Assembly (NCBI GenBank): GCA_024644045.1
Contig: JAHELT010000004.1
Coordinates: 1 to 64,000, forward strand
Direction of reading: 5' to 3'
Origin: Chromatiales bacterium
Lineage (GTDB): Bacteria > Pseudomonadota > Gammaproteobacteria > JAHELT01
DNA length: 64,000 nucleotides
In this document: piece by piece, positions 63,205 through 64,000 of the stretch
Numbering within the stretch: the stretch's first letter is position 1
Layout: every line of letters starts with the position of its first letter
The notes under the pieces: model-generated
Databases searched by the model: none
Told to the model about the DNA's origin: nothing
What the model saw: only the letters and a program-made list of their open reading frames with translations
Position numbers and translations under genes: made by a program

Positions 63205-64000
63205 GTGACAACGACACCCGGCAGCGCGGTGCCCTCCCGGCGCCTGGTCCTCGCGGCACTCATCGCCATCGCGGCGGTTTTCGCGATGTCGCTCGGTCTC
63301 ACGTATCCCCTGCTGGCCATCATCCTCGAAGGGCAGGGCGTGTCGAGCACCCTGATCGGCATGAACACCGCCATGACCCCGCTCGGCATCATCGTCATGG
63401 CGCCGTTCATCCCACGCATCACCCGGCGTTTCGGTGCCTGGCGGGTGGCGGTAGCCTGCGCGCTGGCTACCGCGCTGCTGCTGCTCGCTATCGGCGCCTA
63501 CCGCAATGTCTGGTTCTGGTTTCCGCTGCGTTTTCTGCTCGGCGTAACCATCGACAGCCTGTTCGTGATCAGCGAGACCTGGTTGCTGCAGATGGCCGGC
63601 GCGCAGCATCGAGGCAAGCTCGTGGGCGTGTACGGCACGTCGCTGGCCAGCGGTTTCACCATCGGACCGTTCGTGCTCTCGGTGACCGGCAGCGAGGGGT
63701 GGTCCGCGTTCGGCGTCGGTCTGGCGGTGATGCTGCTGACCGCCGCCGGTCTGCTTCTGATCCGGGGAAGGGTTCCCGAGCAGGCGTCGGGCGAGAATAT
63801 CTCACTCCTGCAGTTTTCCCGGCTGGCTCCCATGCTGTTGCTGGCGGTTGGCGTCGTCGCCTGCTTCGATCAGGTTGCGCTGTCCATGTTGCCGGTGTAT
63901 CTGCTCGACGCCGGCATGACCGAGGCGCGCGCAGCGTTCGCGGTTGGCGTGCTGGTGGTCGGCAACGTGCTGTTCCAGTACCCCATCGGCTGGTTGAGCG
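63205..64000 (+). CDS. MFS transporter, 5' part only
   Basis: Begins at a GTG (63205) 6-8 bases after GGAG and runs open to the window edge, about 265 residues. At least seven hydrophobic helices appear (for example LAALIAIAAVFAMSLGLTYP and FPLRFLLGVTIDSLFVISE). The loop after helix 2 holds PRITRRFGAWR, a degenerate loop 2-3 motif. It resembles the YcaD-like MFS branch. The gap to the divergent ThDP gene is 95 bases, so they may share control. Substrate unknown. Confidence 0.85.
   Translation, partial: MTTTPGSAVPSRRLVLAALIAIAAVFAMSLGLTYPLLAIILEGQGVSSTLIGMNTAMTPLGIIVMAPFIPRITRRFGAWRVAVACALATALLLLAIGAYRNVWFWFPLRFLLGVTIDSLFVISETWLLQMAGAQHRGKLVGVYGTSLASGFTIGPFVLSVTGSEGWSAFGVGLAVMLLTAAGLLLIRGRVPEQASGENISLLQFSRLAPMLLLAVGVVACFDQVALSMLPVYLLDAGMTEARAAFAVGVLVVGNVLFQYPIGWLS

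Overview
The window is GC-rich and gene-dense, and reads as a gammaproteobacterial chromosome. The best lineage evidence is the housekeeping block: hrcA-grpE-dnaK-dnaJ-dapB runs into fabD-fabG-acpP-fabF-mltG-tmk-holB-pilZ, an order (mltG-tmk-holB-pilZ) typical of that class. kefF-kefC, nudC, ispG and the phosphonatase genes phnW and phnX agree with it. I see no rRNA, tRNA, CRISPR array, insertion sequence, integrase or phage gene. No gap longer than 300 bases lacks a gene.

Layout. 1-8.4 kb: an edge-truncated membrane protein, a cysteine-desulfurase-like enzyme, the betC-MFS-M24 peptidase operon, then nudC overlapping an alpha-methylacyl-CoA racemase-like gene. 8.5-13.5 kb, minus strand: caiD-like, cupin, S-formylglutathione hydrolase, Rieske oxygenase and a glutamine-synthetase-like ligase, divergent from a homocysteine methyltransferase. 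14.7-20.7 kb: MFS transporter, sulfotransferase, two small exported proteins, then a minus-strand run of SABATH methyltransferase, a 57-codon enolase-superfamily remnant and a CocE-type hydrolase. 21-29.6 kb: a lipoprotein, then a plus-strand run of M48 protease-TPR, sigma-like protein, single-pass anti-sigma-like protein with a periplasmic FN3-like domain, exported caspase-like protease and outer-membrane protein, with a dienelactone hydrolase and a DUF4384 lipoprotein next to it. 29.7-37.6 kb: a polar amino-acid ABC transporter, divergent from a GntR regulator, a dialkylglycine-decarboxylase-like aminotransferase and a dimethylglycine/sarcosine-dehydrogenase-like oxidoreductase. 37.7-52.4 kb: YbjQ-like protein, ispG and the core block. 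52.4-64 kb: a ClC protein with altered gating residues, a decayed LysR gene, phnW, a peroxiredoxin, DUF1127 and a 27-residue membrane peptide, LysR, phnX, kefC/kefF, a ThDP enzyme and an edge-truncated MFS transporter.

How the genes fit together. A recurring theme is the use of methylated or quaternary amines: choline-O-sulfate hydrolysis (BetC), carnitine-type CoA chemistry (CaiD, racemase), probable oxidative demethylation with formaldehyde disposal (Rieske plus FghA), methyl transfer to homocysteine, and a DMGDH-like enzyme behind an ABC importer. Phosphonate use adds a nitrogen and phosphorus source. The most unusual unit is the envelope caspase/sigma/anti-sigma cluster at 22.6-29.6 kb, which has the parts of a transmembrane signalling circuit but contains no gene I can match to a named system.
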